A stretch of 64,000 bases of DNA from Aradus depressus. Taxonomy: Eukaryota; Arthropoda; Insecta; Hemiptera; Aradidae. Of this stretch, positions 51,165-61,867 are shown one piece after another. The notes below the pieces were generated by a model. The model was given only the letters and a program-made list of their open reading frames with translations. It made no database searches and was not told the DNA's origin. A program made the position numbers and the translations under genes. The DNA lies in the NCBI GenBank assembly GCA_963662175.1, contig OY759224.1, positions 31,133,489-31,197,488 on the forward strand, read 5' to 3'. Position 1 is the stretch's first letter. The number at the start of each line of letters is the position of its first letter.

Positions 51165-52295
51165 GGGGCTGTTCACAAACTACGTCACACGCCTAGGGGT
51201 GGGGGTGGTGGGGGGGGGGGGGGGGTTTGTAACTTATGTGATGATTGTGACGGTGGGGAGGGGGGGACTAAACAAAAAAAATGACGTCACGTTTATTATT
51301 ACACCTTAAAAAAAGGGCGTAGACAATTTTCTAAAAATTAATTTAATTAATGACAAAACTAACATGTTGGCAGCAGTCATTACTTATTATAAATTGTGAA
51401 GTGCAAAGACTCCAACTGTTGTAAACAATTTCGAAGTGGTCTTCGTAAAATTTTGCCGGATCGATTTCTTCCACCACCAGCACGTATTATTCAAAACGGC
51501 GACAGTCTTTCGGAAAATTTTCTCGACTTTTCCTGAATTTGACATTGCAAAAAACTTTGTACCCTGAAGTTTTCAAGGAAGTTCCTTATGATATAGGATG
51601 CCCATCTGTGCAAGGAGACATAAAGCTGAAGACTTGCAAAAAGTGTGGCGTGTACTTGGGGTCTTTGACATATTTAAAACGTCACTCGAAACAGTGCAAT
51701 ACGGAGGCACTGGTAGTTAAAGTTAGACCGGTTCGGGTTGCAGCTAGACGTCAACGAGAAATGTTGGCCATCATAAAAAACATCGAGGATCAACAAGAAG
51801 CCGAGTGGTTCGATGACGACATGATAGATAGTAATAGGGAAATACCTGAACCTTCTGACAGTGATTAAGCTGAAATACCAATCATAACTATAGATGAACA
51901 TTCAAAACCGATTGGCAAGGAATCGTAATATTCCTCAGTCTTTTTTCATGCTATGGACTATCTCGCTTGAATAATCGAAATGTTAAATACTTAAATCACT
52001 GTTCTTTTATTTAATTTATGAATACAGATTAATATAATATGTATTTATGATAAATTGAAGTTGTATTTATGATGAATTGAAGTTGTATTATTTTTATACA
52101 ATTTAGTAGGTACTTTTCTTTTAAAAAAAATTTCAGTTTAAATGGGGGGGGGGGGGGGGGGGCGGTTATGAAAAAATGACGTCACGTTTGGCGGGGGGGG
52201 GGGGGGGTTCAATTAAATGTGACCAATTGTGACAAGGGGGGGGGAGGGGGTTAAAAACACCTCAAAATTGCGTGACGTTGTTTGTGAACGGCCCC
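51165..52295 (+). mobile_element. TIR element carrying a zinc-finger ORF
   Basis: Left end GGGGCTGTTCACAAACTACG, right end the complement of GGGGCCGTTCACAAACAACG, TAA at 51162-51164 and 52296-52298. Inside each end are G-rich tracts and a GACGTCACGTTT block. The interior encodes the protein pieces at 51399-51868. The ends are close to those of the 50055 MITE, so both belong to one group. Confidence 0.82.
51399..51868 (+). pseudogene. C2H2 zinc-finger protein carried by the TIR element, probably frameshifted
   Basis: The first frame (51399-51536) reads KCKDSNCCKQFRSGLRKILP and DRFLPPPARIIQNGD. The second (to 51868) reads LYPEVFKEVPYDIGCPSVQ, then the finger CKKCGVYLGSLTYLKRHSKQC as C-x2-C and H-x4-C, then an acidic tail ending PSDSD. 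The two frames overlap near 51535 and need a shift to join, and no in-frame ATG opens either one clearly. The Cys-rich CKDSNCC...RFLPPP head looks like a conserved arthropod family of unknown function, from memory only. It could be a captured host gene. Confidence 0.6.
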
Positions 52296-52298
52296 TAA

Positions 52299-52544
52299 TA
52301 TAAATATATTGTAACGTTCTATGTAACCCTACATGGATGTATGTAAAGAAGAGGGGAGAATGTACTGCTGGGCACACCACGCCTACTGTAGTGGGAGTAA
52401 GGTTGCATAAGGGTTACCCATATTGCGTATAAGTAAATATAATTAATTAATGTACTGATGATTGGTATGCATAAAACAATATACTGTATTATTATGTTTT
52501 GAATCTGTGATATCAGAAATCTGTTAAAAAAAAAAAAAATGTTA
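52299..52544. other. No gene seen
   Basis: It has GTAACGTTCTATGTAACCCT and a GGGCACACCACGCCTACTGT stretch that could be an LTR piece. Unproven. Confidence 0.3.
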
Positions 52545-52920
52545 ATTGTTTAAGAAAAAATTATAAAGGCAATGCGACTTGTGGCCAATGAGATGTCGGC
52601 ATGCAATGGAGGAGAGGCCATTTTTTCCGATGAAAAAAAAGAGCCTTGTTCGTGTTAGGAGTGCAAGTTGAGAGGGTATCAGTGGAGTTATATATAAAAA
52701 AAAATGTGTCTGTGAAGTGAAATCGTTTGTCTGAGGACATAGTGCAAGGATGGGGAGTGTCCCGGAATGATGAATGGTCAAGCGATGAGGAGAAATCGAG
52801 GAAAATGAAGAAATTAGAAAAAAAGATATAGTCTGAGGAACCAACTCCAGAATTCAGAAGAGAACGCAATAGATATACCTGCAACCCATTGCGCAAATGG
52901 TACCACAAAAGGATCATCAG
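52545..52920 (-). pseudogene. Probable I-like LINE remnant
   Basis: The minus frames read HRKKWPLLHC, and in a second frame SSIACRHLIGHKSHCLYNF. This resembles the RLRIGHT-x-LTH region after the RNase H domain of I/Jockey LINEs. Several shifts are present. Confidence 0.35.
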
Positions 52921-53264
52921 ATCATCAGTTGGGAATATCTTTCAAGCCTTAAGATGTGGTAAAATTTATGTTTTGTACACCATGTAAGGGTACTAACCCT
53001 TTTTGAAATTAAAAAAAAAAATAGTTAAATAAAATAATTTAATATAAAATGTAACCTCTTTTCATGTGATTTTTACTTTCAACCATATAATCTTATATTT
53101 TATTAATTTAAATGGTAAAAGAGCCGTTATATAATTGGCTCCCGAGAACAGGGACTAAATGAAAATTAATTAAAAATACAGCGTATAAGAACCGTTATAA
53201 TATATAAAGGCATGTTGTCATTCTTGCTTCATTCTTTTCTCATTCGCTTCTCATTGAAGATACA
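52921..53264. other. No gene seen
   Basis: AT-rich; ATTGGCTCCCGAGAACAGGG near 53137 is an isolated GC-rich motif. Confidence 0.35.
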
Positions 53265-53345
53265 TTTATCTTCATATATTGTAAATATAAGTGGAATGAA
53301 GACAGATCCCTGAGGTACACCATAAGAGAGGTCTGTAAGCCCCCT
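53265..53345 (-). pseudogene. LINE reverse-transcriptase scrap with GVPQGS box
   Basis: The minus strand reads GLTDLSYGVPQGSVFIPLIF and TIYED. GVPQGS is RT block 4 of non-LTR elements. The flanks do not continue it. Confidence 0.75.
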
Positions 53346-53651
53346 GCCGTGTGGATGGATAGGCAACCCGTGCAACAGGACTATCTCTCCTAATGAGACA
53401 GGTCGCTATGACAACACGACCGTGGTTAGCTGATCTTCTCCACAACAACCACAGCACACAACCTGCCTTCACTTCCCTTTGACTATTCATGTTCCTCTAC
53501 TGTACCATTTGTGTTAAGCCCTATTTCCTAATTCTTCTTAATCAGTCTATTTGTATATCTAGTTGTATCGGGCTCAACCTAAGTCATAATCAATCAAATC
53601 TTGCATATTAATAATACTATTAGATCTCGCCAATATAACGAAAAAATGGAA
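53346..53651. other. No gene recognised
   Basis: Moderate GC, no motif. Confidence 0.35.
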
Positions 53652-53983
53652 TAGTTAGTTATTATGACTCATGCCCGGGCTTTTAATTGCGATGTTATAT
53701 CGTCTACCAGCAGAGCGCTCTTTGGTCACTCTGGTGGACATGGGCCTGACTCTACTATGGGACTCTCAAATTTTGTCTATCCTAAATTTTTATTCACCTA
53801 GGGTAGAGGTCTTTAACTATAACCTGTACAGGATCGGGACCATCGTTTAACGTCTCATACGAATGACGGCGTGCTTAAGTTTATTTTACAGATGCAATAA
53901 ACTAAGGGCTTCGGCCGTGTTTCAAACATACCACCTTGAGAGCAGTAAGCAAGCACTTATACCTTTGACCTACCGGCGCTCTC
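53652..53983 (-). mobile_element. Full-length but diverged SINE-A
   Basis: It has GAGAGCGCCGGTAGGTCAAA at the head, a damaged box B and the complete body. The left end carries GTTAGTTATTATGACTC, the CTAA-type tail. Confidence 0.88.
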
Positions 53984-54103
53984 AAAAAGAAAAAAAAATG
54001 GAATATATTTCACGATTTAGAAATCGTACCAAGGGGGTTAACCCCTTCCCTTCGGCCGATATAGCTGAAAGTTTTTAATTCACATATGAAATTTTGTGTC
54101 GAT

Positions 54104-54212
54104 AGGGTAGGCAAAAGTTACTCTCATAATAGAGTCGGAATGTCCACCAGAGAGACGAAAGAGCGCTCTGGTAGTAGGCGATATGACATCGTAGTTAAAC
54201 CCCAGGCATGAG
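54104..54212 (+). mobile_element. SINE-A 3' fragment
   Basis: GGGTAGGCAAAAGTTACTCT to CCCCAGGCATGAG. Confidence 0.85.
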
Positions 54213-54529
54213 TTTTTTTTTTATAAAGATATAACTGTTGCTAGGGTGCAACAACCAGCATCTATGATGGTACGTATTGAAATGTTGGCGTGAATGGCAT
54301 GTGAGGGGAAGGCCACCCAGTGGTAGGTCCTCGGGACGAAAATTTATTTTAATTATTAGAGCAAGAACAGAAAAAAATAAATAAAAAAAATAAAATAAAA
54401 TAAATAAATAAAATAAAATGAAATAAATAAATAAAAAGGAATTGAAAGACAATTTTGATGGATGGGTAAGAGAGTTGATAAAAGTAAAGGGAAATAGTGT
54501 AAAAAAAAGTTATTAATAACGAATATGAT
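54213..54529. other. (AAATA)n-like simple repeat and unassigned sequence
   Basis: AAATAAATAAAATAAAATG-type repeats lie at 54370-54440. Confidence 0.6.
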
Positions 54530-54770
54530 TCAAGGTGGCAGTAAGTCGCCATCTTCTCTTCAACCTTCGTGTGGGGTTTTGTGGTTTTGTTGTGACATAA
54601 AGTACGTATTTCTAGGTTTGTATTTGTGTAAAGTTTTCTAAAACGTATGTAAGCAGTTTGTATTGTGTCGGGTACTGTGTGTATCATAAGATCGTTATGA
54701 AGTAGTCTGTTGTTTATACTTGGGGGGCACTGTGTTATTAGTCTGAGGGTTCTCTCACTGAAAGATAAAC
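54530..54770 (-). pseudogene. Jockey-like LINE C-terminal fragment
   Basis: It reads SERTLRLITQCPPSINNRLL, HNDLMIHTVPDTIQTAYIR and FRKLYTNTNLEIRTL. This is the LR-x-IT...NN-x-x-LH-x-DL-x-I-x-TV motif after the RT domain. Confidence 0.7.
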
Positions 54771-55240
54771 AAGTTTTTTTTTTTTTTTTTTTTTTTATTT
54801 TATTAACTTTCCAAGTGTTGCAACACGTCTCATGATCATGAAATCATATATCCACGGCATAGGCTAACACTTCTTCCAAGGGTGGGGGTCATTGAACACC
54901 TTGGAAATTTTGGATGCCACAAATAGAATACAATCCTAGCGGAAACTCACTGCTAGCCTGGAGATTACAATGAATGGGGCTGATTTAACGCTCGGTGTAA
55001 CTTCTCAACAAATTGTGAACCAGTGATAAACTGAAAACAATAGGAAGGGAACCTGGGTAGGTCTCGGATGAGTTTGATGGTAATCGGCACTATCTTCTTG
55101 TCCGGACGGATGAATTTGTAACTAGAGTTTAAATAAGTGTGCTACTAGTTTCATCTCTGTATCTCTGCCATTTCATCTGATTAATAGGCTATCTATTCTG
55201 TGTGGTGGCGTAGTCCGAGCCCCCCCCCCCCCCCTCCCAA
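54771..55240. other. T-run and unassigned sequence
   Basis: A T-run of about 21 at 54776-54796, then moderate-GC sequence without motifs. A poly-C tract lies near 55219-55233. Confidence 0.35.
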
Positions 55241-55249
55241 TCATATTTC

Positions 55250-55440
55250 CCATGTTTTACTTGGCCAGCTTTACCGAGTATAAGACAAGTTATGTAATCG
55301 GTTTGAAGTTCAATGTTCAGTTTTCATTGACCTCCTGATTAAAAAAAAAAAAATCTGTCTGTGTGTTTGTTTCTGTGAACACAATAACTCCCGATAAAAT
55401 GAATCTATTGACACGGAATTTTTTACGTATATCCTGTGAA
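55250..55440 (+). repeat. Repeat B 5' part
   Basis: AAGACAAGTTATGTAATCGG, GTGTGTTTGTTTCTGTGAAC and ACAATAACTCCCGATAAAAT. Confidence 0.8.
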
Positions 55441-55490
55441 GTAAAAAAAAAATTACACATATTAGGATTATTAAAATATTATAAAATCAA

Positions 55491-55835
55491 GAGGGCGCCG
55501 GTAGCTTAGTGGTATACGTGCTTGTCTTCTGAGCTCAAGATCGTGGGTTCGAAACCCGACCGAGGCCCCTTAGTTTATTTTATCTGGGAGGTAAAATAAA
55601 TTTAAGCACACCGTCCTTCGGATGGGGCGTTAAGCGATGGTCCCGAGCCTGTACGATGTCAGGTACTCGTTAAAGACCCCTGGGTGAATAAAAATTTAGG
55701 GTAGGCAAAATTTAGGACTCCCACAGTAGAGTCGGGGTCATTTCCAACAGAATGACGAAAGAGCGCTCTGGTAGTAGGCGATATGACCTCGTAGTTAAAG
55801 CCCGGGCATGAGTCATAAAACCTAACCTAACCTAT
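55491..55835 (+). mobile_element. Full-length SINE-A, best reference copy
   Basis: GAGGGCGCCGGTAGCTTAGT opens a tRNA-like head with box A (TAGCTTAGTGG) and box B (GGTTCGAAACC). The 270-base body has a CCAGAG...CTCTGG-type hairpin, and the tail is CCTAACCTAACCTAT. TAAAATCAA at 55482-55490 and 55836-55844 is the target duplication. Transcription would be by RNA polymerase III. The partner LINE supplying the enzyme is unknown. Confidence 0.95.
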
Positions 55836-55877
55836 TAAAATCAAATATTATTATAAATATAAAAACAGCTGGGGGTA

Positions 55878-56088
55878 ATGGTGGCCGTGCGGGCTAGAGC
55901 GTAGGGCTTTGGTTGCATGGTCTCACCATGGTTTGTGGGTTCGAATGCTGTCCGGGAGTGAGTTTTATTTCGTAGATAAAACTCCATCCCGGGGCCAATC
56001 GATGTCGTAAATGAGTAGATAACGTAGTTACATGGCAAATATGCATCGTACATAAGACCAAGAAAAATAAATAAATAAAATAAATAAA
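55878..56088 (+). mobile_element. Full-length SINE-B
   Basis: GTGGCCGTGCGGGCTAGAGC, GGGTTCGAATGCTGTCCGGG (box B) and a CATCGTACATAAGACC end followed by AAATA repeats. Confidence 0.92.
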
Positions 56089-56089
56089 A

Positions 56090-56420
56090 TAGAGATTCTC
56101 TAATTATTCTGTAGTACTGTACTTCTGTAGCGCTGGAGATTGAAAGCCTTGGCAGAACCTCAGAGTTCAAGTCCATAAGTCCAAATAGGTTTGAGTACTG
56201 CCTTGCATATAAGTCGTTTTGTTTTCATAGTTAAATTGGATCTTTTGTCTAGTAGTCTTAGTAACAGTTTTTATTGTATGTTCAGTTCTGGTCTTATCAG
56301 GCTCGTGTGAGGATTTCAAGTTAATCGTTTGTCGAGTATGAGGCCTAGATAGCGGACTTAGTTTTTTAAAGGGATGGGATTGTTGTCAAACACATTTAAT
56401 TTTGAATCCATGGTTGGAAA
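56090..56420 (-). pseudogene. Jockey-like LINE RT remnant with stops
   Basis: It reads RYLGLILDKRLT (after a stop), NPHTSLIRPELNIQ, then LICKAVLKPIWTYGLEL, a stop, and GSAKAFNLQRYRST. Order and spacing are those of the Jockey RT thumb. Confidence 0.8.
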
Positions 56421-56814
56421 AGATGCAATTTCACTGAAAACTCAACATTTTAAACAATTTGTCAACGAATAGCTTGGGGCAATAAAAACTAATTTGTCTG
56501 TCTAGTGTTTTGAGTTTCTTCACAAAGTGTGATAAAACCGTGTGGAGCACAATATGTGTGGAATGTTCAGAGTGGCCAAGTGAAGCGTGATTGGTCACCA
56601 GACTGCTCCAAACAAAAACACAGGAGGGGGGGGGGGGGGTTATATGAATTTTGGTGGCTAACCGCCCTTTCATTCACCCAACTGAAAAAATTGCCAATAT
56701 TCCTGTCTCTGTGTATTTTGTTCATCAGAGTTCTCTTTATTAGACACCCTGCATATATTCCGCTCCACGTTACACACTCATCCTAATTACGCTACTCTCC
56801 TAGATTTTACTTCC
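56421..56814. other. No gene; poly-G tract near 56626-56638
   Basis: A repeat B-like scrap at 56430-56460, otherwise unassigned. Confidence 0.35.
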
Positions 56815-57040
56815 CCAGTGTATGGAGTATAGGGGAAGTTATGTAATTGGTCAGAAACCGTTGTAATAAATGTATCGTCATAAAAGTTTAGATAAAAATT
56901 TTCATAAAAACGATCCTTATTGTCAGCTGAAGGGGATGAGGGAATCAGGGGGCACAAAATAACCAATTATGTTTCAGCTCTCCCTCCAAAACCAATAATT
57001 GACTTACAAGAGGCTTTTGAATTGTTGTGTCAATACATTC
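56815..57040 (+). repeat. Repeat B start fragment
   Basis: ACTTCCCCAGTGTATGGAGT, AGGGGAAGTTATGTAATTGG and AACCAATAATTGACTTACAA. Confidence 0.82.
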
Positions 57041-57201
57041 ATTCATAGGCGTAGCCAGGGGGGGCACGTGCCCCCCTGGTCAGAGCAAAAAACCAAGATA
57101 GGATCTTCCAATTTCTCATGCGTCTGATTCCTAAATCAGCAATCAGCTATTACATAAATATACATGTACAAAACAATTCATATTACATTTATTTAAATAT
57201 A
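57041..57201. other. Unassigned AT-rich sequence
   Basis: CATAGGCGTAGCCAGGGGGG near 57050 resembles a common animal repeat end. Not resolved. Confidence 0.3.
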
Positions 57202-57912
57202 CAGTAGAACCTCTATAAGTCGAACATCAAGGGAGACCCCAAAAAATTCGAGTTATAGAGTTTTCGACTTATGGAGGATTACGACTTAGGCGGATTTTGA
57301 TTCGACTTGTAGAGGTTAAGATTCATTCTAACTAATTTTGAGTTAGAGAGGTGAAATAAATAAAAATTCAAGTTACATTTGAATATATAAACATATTTAT
57401 ATTTATTATAAATCAACATTATTTCAAAACATCCTTAAAATAAAACATACGTAGTATATGCAGGTATTCAAAAAAGTCAGTCATTTTTTTTTGCTTTAGA
57501 TAATAATTATCTAAACTCGATAATTTGAAATTTATTACCTCTATAGCTCGAAGAAAAATAAGTTACCGACTTAAAGAATTTGCCGACAATGATTTGTCGG
57601 CAAATTCTTTAAGTCGGTAACTTATTTTTCTTCGAGCTATAGAGGTAATAAATTTCAAATAATCGAGTTGTAAAGGTTGTAAAATAAAACATTGCTATGT
57701 TCGAGATACAGAGGTACAATTTATTTTTTCGAGTTATAGAGGGAAAATATGTACCAAAATGGCTTGTAGGGACTCACTGATTATTTCGACTAATAGAGGG
57801 TTGAGATTTCGAGTAATGGAGGTTTTGGGGCTTGAAGGGAAAGGAACAAAACTTTTTTTCGAGTTTTGGAGGTTTTCGACTTATCGAGGTTCGACTTAAA
57901 GAGGTTCTACTG
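57202..57912. mobile_element. pogo/Tigger-type MITE containing a 145-bp palindrome
   Basis: CAGTAGAACCTCTATAAGTC and its complement are flanked by TA (57200-57201, 57913-57914). Many internal CGAGTTATAGAGG-like motifs repeat the terminal sequence. A near-perfect palindrome centred near 57590 (CTTAAAGAATTTGCCGACAA and complement) occupies 57519-57663. It encodes nothing. Confidence 0.85.
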
Positions 57913-58295
57913 TATATGAATTCGATCATTTCATTTCCTCGCTCAAAATCATCATTTATGTTATACTTTATACTCTTGAAGCTGATTTTACATGCGCAGT
58001 AAAAATGCAAAGGGCAGCAGCAGCAAATCCACGCTATTGGCTGTGAACCACTTAATTCTAAAGTCACAGAAACCACAGCGTGCATTTTCTGCTGCAGCGC
58101 TTTGCATTTTTGCTGCTCATGTAAAGTCACCTTAAGTATTACAGTCAGTGGTTACCTCAGGGGGAGCTTCTAGAGGTCCGAATCTCCCAAATTAATAACA
58201 AAAAGGCTGCAACGCTAACCACGGAAACTGTGGACTGTGCCCCCGGGAGTCTATACCCCCCACCCCTCGTAGCCTAACTTTGTCCATCCTGCCCA
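57913..58295. other. Unassigned, with a small inverted repeat near 58000-58120
   Basis: AATGCAAAGGGCAGCAGCAG and GCTGCAGCGCTTTGCATTTT form opposed arms about 90 bases apart. No gene seen. Confidence 0.5.
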
Positions 58296-58980
58296 AAATT
58301 CTGGCCCTCCAAAATTCATTACATCGGCAGTTATTAGAGTTTTTGAATCTAACTCCTCTCCCCTCCTCTGTTCTTTGATTCCGCTGAAAATTATTAGGTG
58401 CCGTCAGGACCTGGATACACATATAAAATTTCGACTCAGACAGGGTCAGAAAACATGAAATTCCGGTGAAACCTCAATTTTGAATTTCCGACTAATTAAC
58501 TAACTTCCCCTATACTCCGTATAGCTGAGGGAAGTTAAATGTCCGTCTGTGAACACAATATATCTCGAAAGATAGGTGTCGATAAGTAGTCGATAAGTAC
58601 GACACCTATCGATTTTCATCCAAATCGGTAAAAGAGCAGAGGTAGATTGAGGGGGAGACTAAGCAGAAAAACTCTAATAACTGCTGTTGTATCGTCATCA
58701 ATTTTTATTTTTAAATTCAGAACCCTATAGCGGCGACACCTATTAATTTTCCGCGAAGCCGATCGAAGGCAAGAGGAGGCCAGAGAAGAGGGGCTTGACT
58801 TAAATACCATAAAAACTGCCAATGTAATGAATATATCAAAATTTGGTGTAAGAATACAAAAGTCTCTATATATGTCAAATATTGATTTTTAGCACAAATG
58901 GTGGTGAGATTTTATTGGGAGAGCGAAAACTTAACAGAATCGTTCATTCTGGGGAAGTACATTGCCGGTGATTCCCCAAC
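58296..58980. repeat. Repeat B pair, head to head at the terminal dyad
   Basis: 58296-58535 is in minus orientation ending TAACTTCCCCTATACTCCGT. 58540-58980 is plus, from GTGAACACAATATATCTCGA to GGGGAAGTACATTGCCGGTG. A CGACACCTATCG hairpin lies near 58565-58615. Confidence 0.82.
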
Positions 58981-59021
58981 TTCCAAAATTTCTGGAGGCG
59001 AGACAACAGTTTTTATTATAG

Positions 59022-59322
59022 GTAGTTAGATTTTATGACTCATGCCTGGGCTTTAACTACGAGGTCATATCACCTACTACCAGAGCGCTCTTTCGTCACT
59101 CTGGTGGACATGAGCCCGACTCTATTGTGGGAGTCCTAAATTTTGCCTACCCTAAATTTTTATTCACCCAGGGACCATTGCTTAACGTCCCATCCGAAGG
59201 ACGGCGTGCTTAAGTTTATTTTCCCTCCTAGATAAAATGAACTAAGGGCCTCGGTCGGTTTCGAACCCACGTTATTGAGCTCAGAAGGCAAGCACGCATA
59301 CCACTGAGCTACCGGCGCCCTC
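59022..59322 (-). mobile_element. Full-length SINE-A with short internal deletion
   Basis: GAGGGCGCCGGTAGCTCAGT head, box B, body. The part between TTCACC and AGGGACC is deleted. Confidence 0.92.
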
Positions 59323-59397
59323 AATAGTTTATTATAGAATAATGTTTAAAGTGTAGCAACAATTAAAAAATATTGTTTTATTATTGGTAGTTAGAGT

Positions 59398-59640
59398 TCT
59401 AACCAGCCGAGGTCCTTGTTTTTTATCTGGGAGGTGGAAAATCCTTGAGCACGCCGTCCTTCAGATGGGACATTAAGCGATGGTCTTGAGCCTCTCAGGT
59501 ACTCGTTAAAAACCTCTCAATACCTAGGTAGGCAAAATTTAGGACTCCCACAGTAGAGTCGGGCTCATGTCCACCGGAGCGACGAAAGAGTGCTTTGGTA
59601 GTAGGCGATATGACTAAGTACTTAAAGCCCATTCATGAGA
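59398..59640 (+). mobile_element. SINE-A copy, head truncated
   Basis: AACCAGCCGAGGTCCTTG to AGCCCATTCATGAG. Confidence 0.85.
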
Positions 59641-60000
59641 GAGGAGGGGGAAAAAGAATGAGCTGTAACCCCTAGTTGGTATAACGAAGTCCTATAATGG
59701 CCACATCATATATTTTTATTCCAATTATTAATGTGTTAATCTACATCAGAAAGTTAATTTAAGTCCTTTGTCATGTGGTAGAATGTTTGTGAAGTTTCAA
59801 AATAAATTTTCTAGAACAATGAATGTAGTGAACCCGGAACGGTAACACAAACAATCTGTGGTTTAACCACACAATTATTTCGTTCTTTGGTGACTATTGT
59901 AGAACCCAAATTATAAATCACACGGTCAACACTTCAACACTTCCTGTCAACATACATTTAACTTTACTTTTGAGGTAAACCTTATTTACTTTTTACTTTC
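59641..60000. other. No gene seen
   Basis: AT-rich with no family recognised. Confidence 0.4.
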
Positions 60001-60430
60001 CCCAGATATATACAAAGTATAGGGGAAGTTATGTAATAGGTCAGAAGAGTTTTCACCTGAATTTATACAAATTTATATGAATATGAAAAAAAAAAATTGT
60101 GTGAACATTTTTTTTTTTTTTTTTTTTGGCTTTATGTACGGTGCATATTAGCCATGTCAATGTGTTATTTAGTTATATTTGTGACATCCATGGCCCCGGG
60201 AGGGAGTTCTATCTACGAAAATAAAACTCACTCCCGGACGGGATTCGAACCCGCAAACCATGGTGAGACCATGCGACCAAAGCCCTACGCTCTAGCCCGC
60301 ACGGCCACCATGGCTCCCGTGTGAACATGATAACTCCCGATAAATTGACACAAAATTTCATACATATTTCCAGAACCCCATAAGAACATCAGTTATGGAT
60401 TTTCAGTCAAATTGGCCTTTTAAGGGTCTC
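60001..60430 (+). repeat. Repeat B 5' part, interrupted by SINE-B
   Basis: TATATACAAAGTATAGGGGA and GTTATGTAATAGGTC precede the SINE. GTGTGAACATGATAACTCCC and CAGTTATGGATTTTCAGTC follow it. Confidence 0.85.
60109..60318 (-). mobile_element. Full-length SINE-B with 10-bp target duplication
   Basis: GTGTGAACAT at 60099-60108 and 60319-60328 flanks it. T-run tail, body, box B (GGGATTCGAACCCG complement) and the head GCCCGCACGGCCACCATGG are all present. Confidence 0.95.
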
Positions 60431-61215
60431 TTGAGTTTCAGAAACAGGACGTGCACAAGGGGCCAGGTCTGGTGAGTACGGGGGCTGGGGAATGACGGTC
60501 ATGGCGTTTTTTGTGCAATAATGGCGTAAGAGCAACGCAGAATGAACAGGCGCGTTGCCATGGTGCAGCACCCACTTCCCACTTCGCCACAGCTCAGTGG
60601 TATGCGTGCTTGACGTCTGAGCTCAAGAACGTGGGTTCGAAACCCGACCGAGGCCCTTAGTTTATTTTATCTGGGAGGTAAAATAAACTTAAGCACGCCG
60701 TCCTTCGGATGGGACGTTAAGCGATGGTCCCGAGCCTGTACGATGTCAGGTACTCGTTAAAGACCCCTACCCTAGGTGAACAAAAATTTAGGGTAGGCAA
60801 AATTTAGGTCTCCCACAGTAGAGTCGGGCTCATGTCCACCAGAGTGACGAAAGAGCACTCTGGTAGTAGGCCATATGACCTCGTAGTTAAAGCCCGGGCA
60901 TGAGTCATAAACCTAACCTAGCCACAGCTCAGGTCTCTTCCTCCTCAAAGCCTCGCGCAAATGTCCCAGGGTTTCAAGGTAACGAAAACGATTAATTGTC
61001 TCCCCTCGGGGAAGAAATTCGTAGTAGACAACACCCTTCCAGTTGAAGAAAACAGTGAGCATATCCATGGCGATGTCAGGCCTTCTGTGAACCTCTTTTT
61101 GATTCTTCTTAACAAAGTTTTACCCACCTTCACACAAAACTTGACTCAAACGCGTTGTTTTGTGAAAATATCACAAAAACGTCTATTACTTCACAACGAG
61201 ATAATGTACAAAAAC
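60420..61215 (-). pseudogene. mariner transposase pseudogene split by SINE-A
   Basis: Minus strand: CVKVGKTLLRRIKKRF, DMLTVFFNWKGVVYYEFLP, RYLETLGHLREALRRKRPEL. After the SINE it continues KWVLHHGNAPVHSALLL, PQPPYSPDLAPC and, one base shifted, LFLKLKRPLKGQFD. These are the mariner (D,D34D-type) catalytic half with the HH-x-NAP and PPYSPDLAPC motifs. Removing the SINE and one target copy restores the frame across the junction, so the frame was still open there at insertion. The middle of the DNA-binding half is deleted. Confidence 0.88.
60598..60920 (+). mobile_element. SINE-A inserted in mariner, 12-bp target duplication overlapping box A
   Basis: GCCACAGCTCAG at 60586-60597 and 60921-60932 flanks it. 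The SINE reads on from TGGTATGCGTGCTTGACG, box B GGTTCGAAACCCGACC, to CATAAACCTAACCTA. The AGCTCAG of the target is also the box A sequence, so insertion probably used microhomology. Confidence 0.92.
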
Positions 61216-61754
61216 AGCTGAGCTCAGGAAGAGTCACAACAACCAATGCTGCCAACCGTACCGCTCTCCAACGCTTCGTTGGCAAGCAATCCAGAAAGTT
61301 CTGGAACTCTTACCAATAGAGAACTTACAATTGAAGAGCATTCCAGAGACAGCGCAGAACAAATGATTTTTCCAGTAGTTATTACGGTGCGCTCCCCGAC
61401 CTGAGATAACTTCAGAAATATCTGGTTTATAATTTTTTCAGTGGGTTTGCTACAAGAATCCCTGGAGGCTGTTTTCATATCCAGGTACACCACCAACCGA
61501 CCTAGCTTGCCCCAATATTTCACAAATTTATTATTAAAGGAGCGAGAAGGTTGGGCAAATAGCGAGGCAAGGCCGGGCCTCGTGTTCTCTCAATAAAGGC
61601 AGTTGTGCACCCCTCAAGGAATTATTTAAACTTCATATGTGGGGGATGGGGCTCGGGTTCCACCCTCCAACCCTGTGTATTTCTTATTCCATTCCAGACA
61701 CTCCAGCCTCCAGCACACATCCACGAGTTCTCCCTGTAATAAATCAACATTTCA
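61216..61754. other. No gene recognised
   Basis: A 99-codon minus frame at 61224-61523 has no known motif. 61560-61680 is GC-richer. Confidence 0.3.
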
Positions 61755-61860
61755 AACAGTAAAGTTTTTGATGAATCACCGGCAATGTACTTCCCCAGAA
61801 CGAATTAATCAATTAACTTTTCGTTCCCCCTTTATTTGCGCTAATATTTCTCTGTAAATA
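61755..61860 (-). repeat. Repeat B end fragment
   Basis: GATGAATCACCGGCAATGTA and CCCAGAACGAATTAATCAAT. Confidence 0.85.
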
Positions 61861-61867
61861 CTCCGTC

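Noticed and set aside
55491..55575. Possible functional tRNA gene (box A and box B)
   Set aside because: The same head occurs in every SINE-A copy joined to the same body, and the acceptor stem does not close. It is a SINE head.
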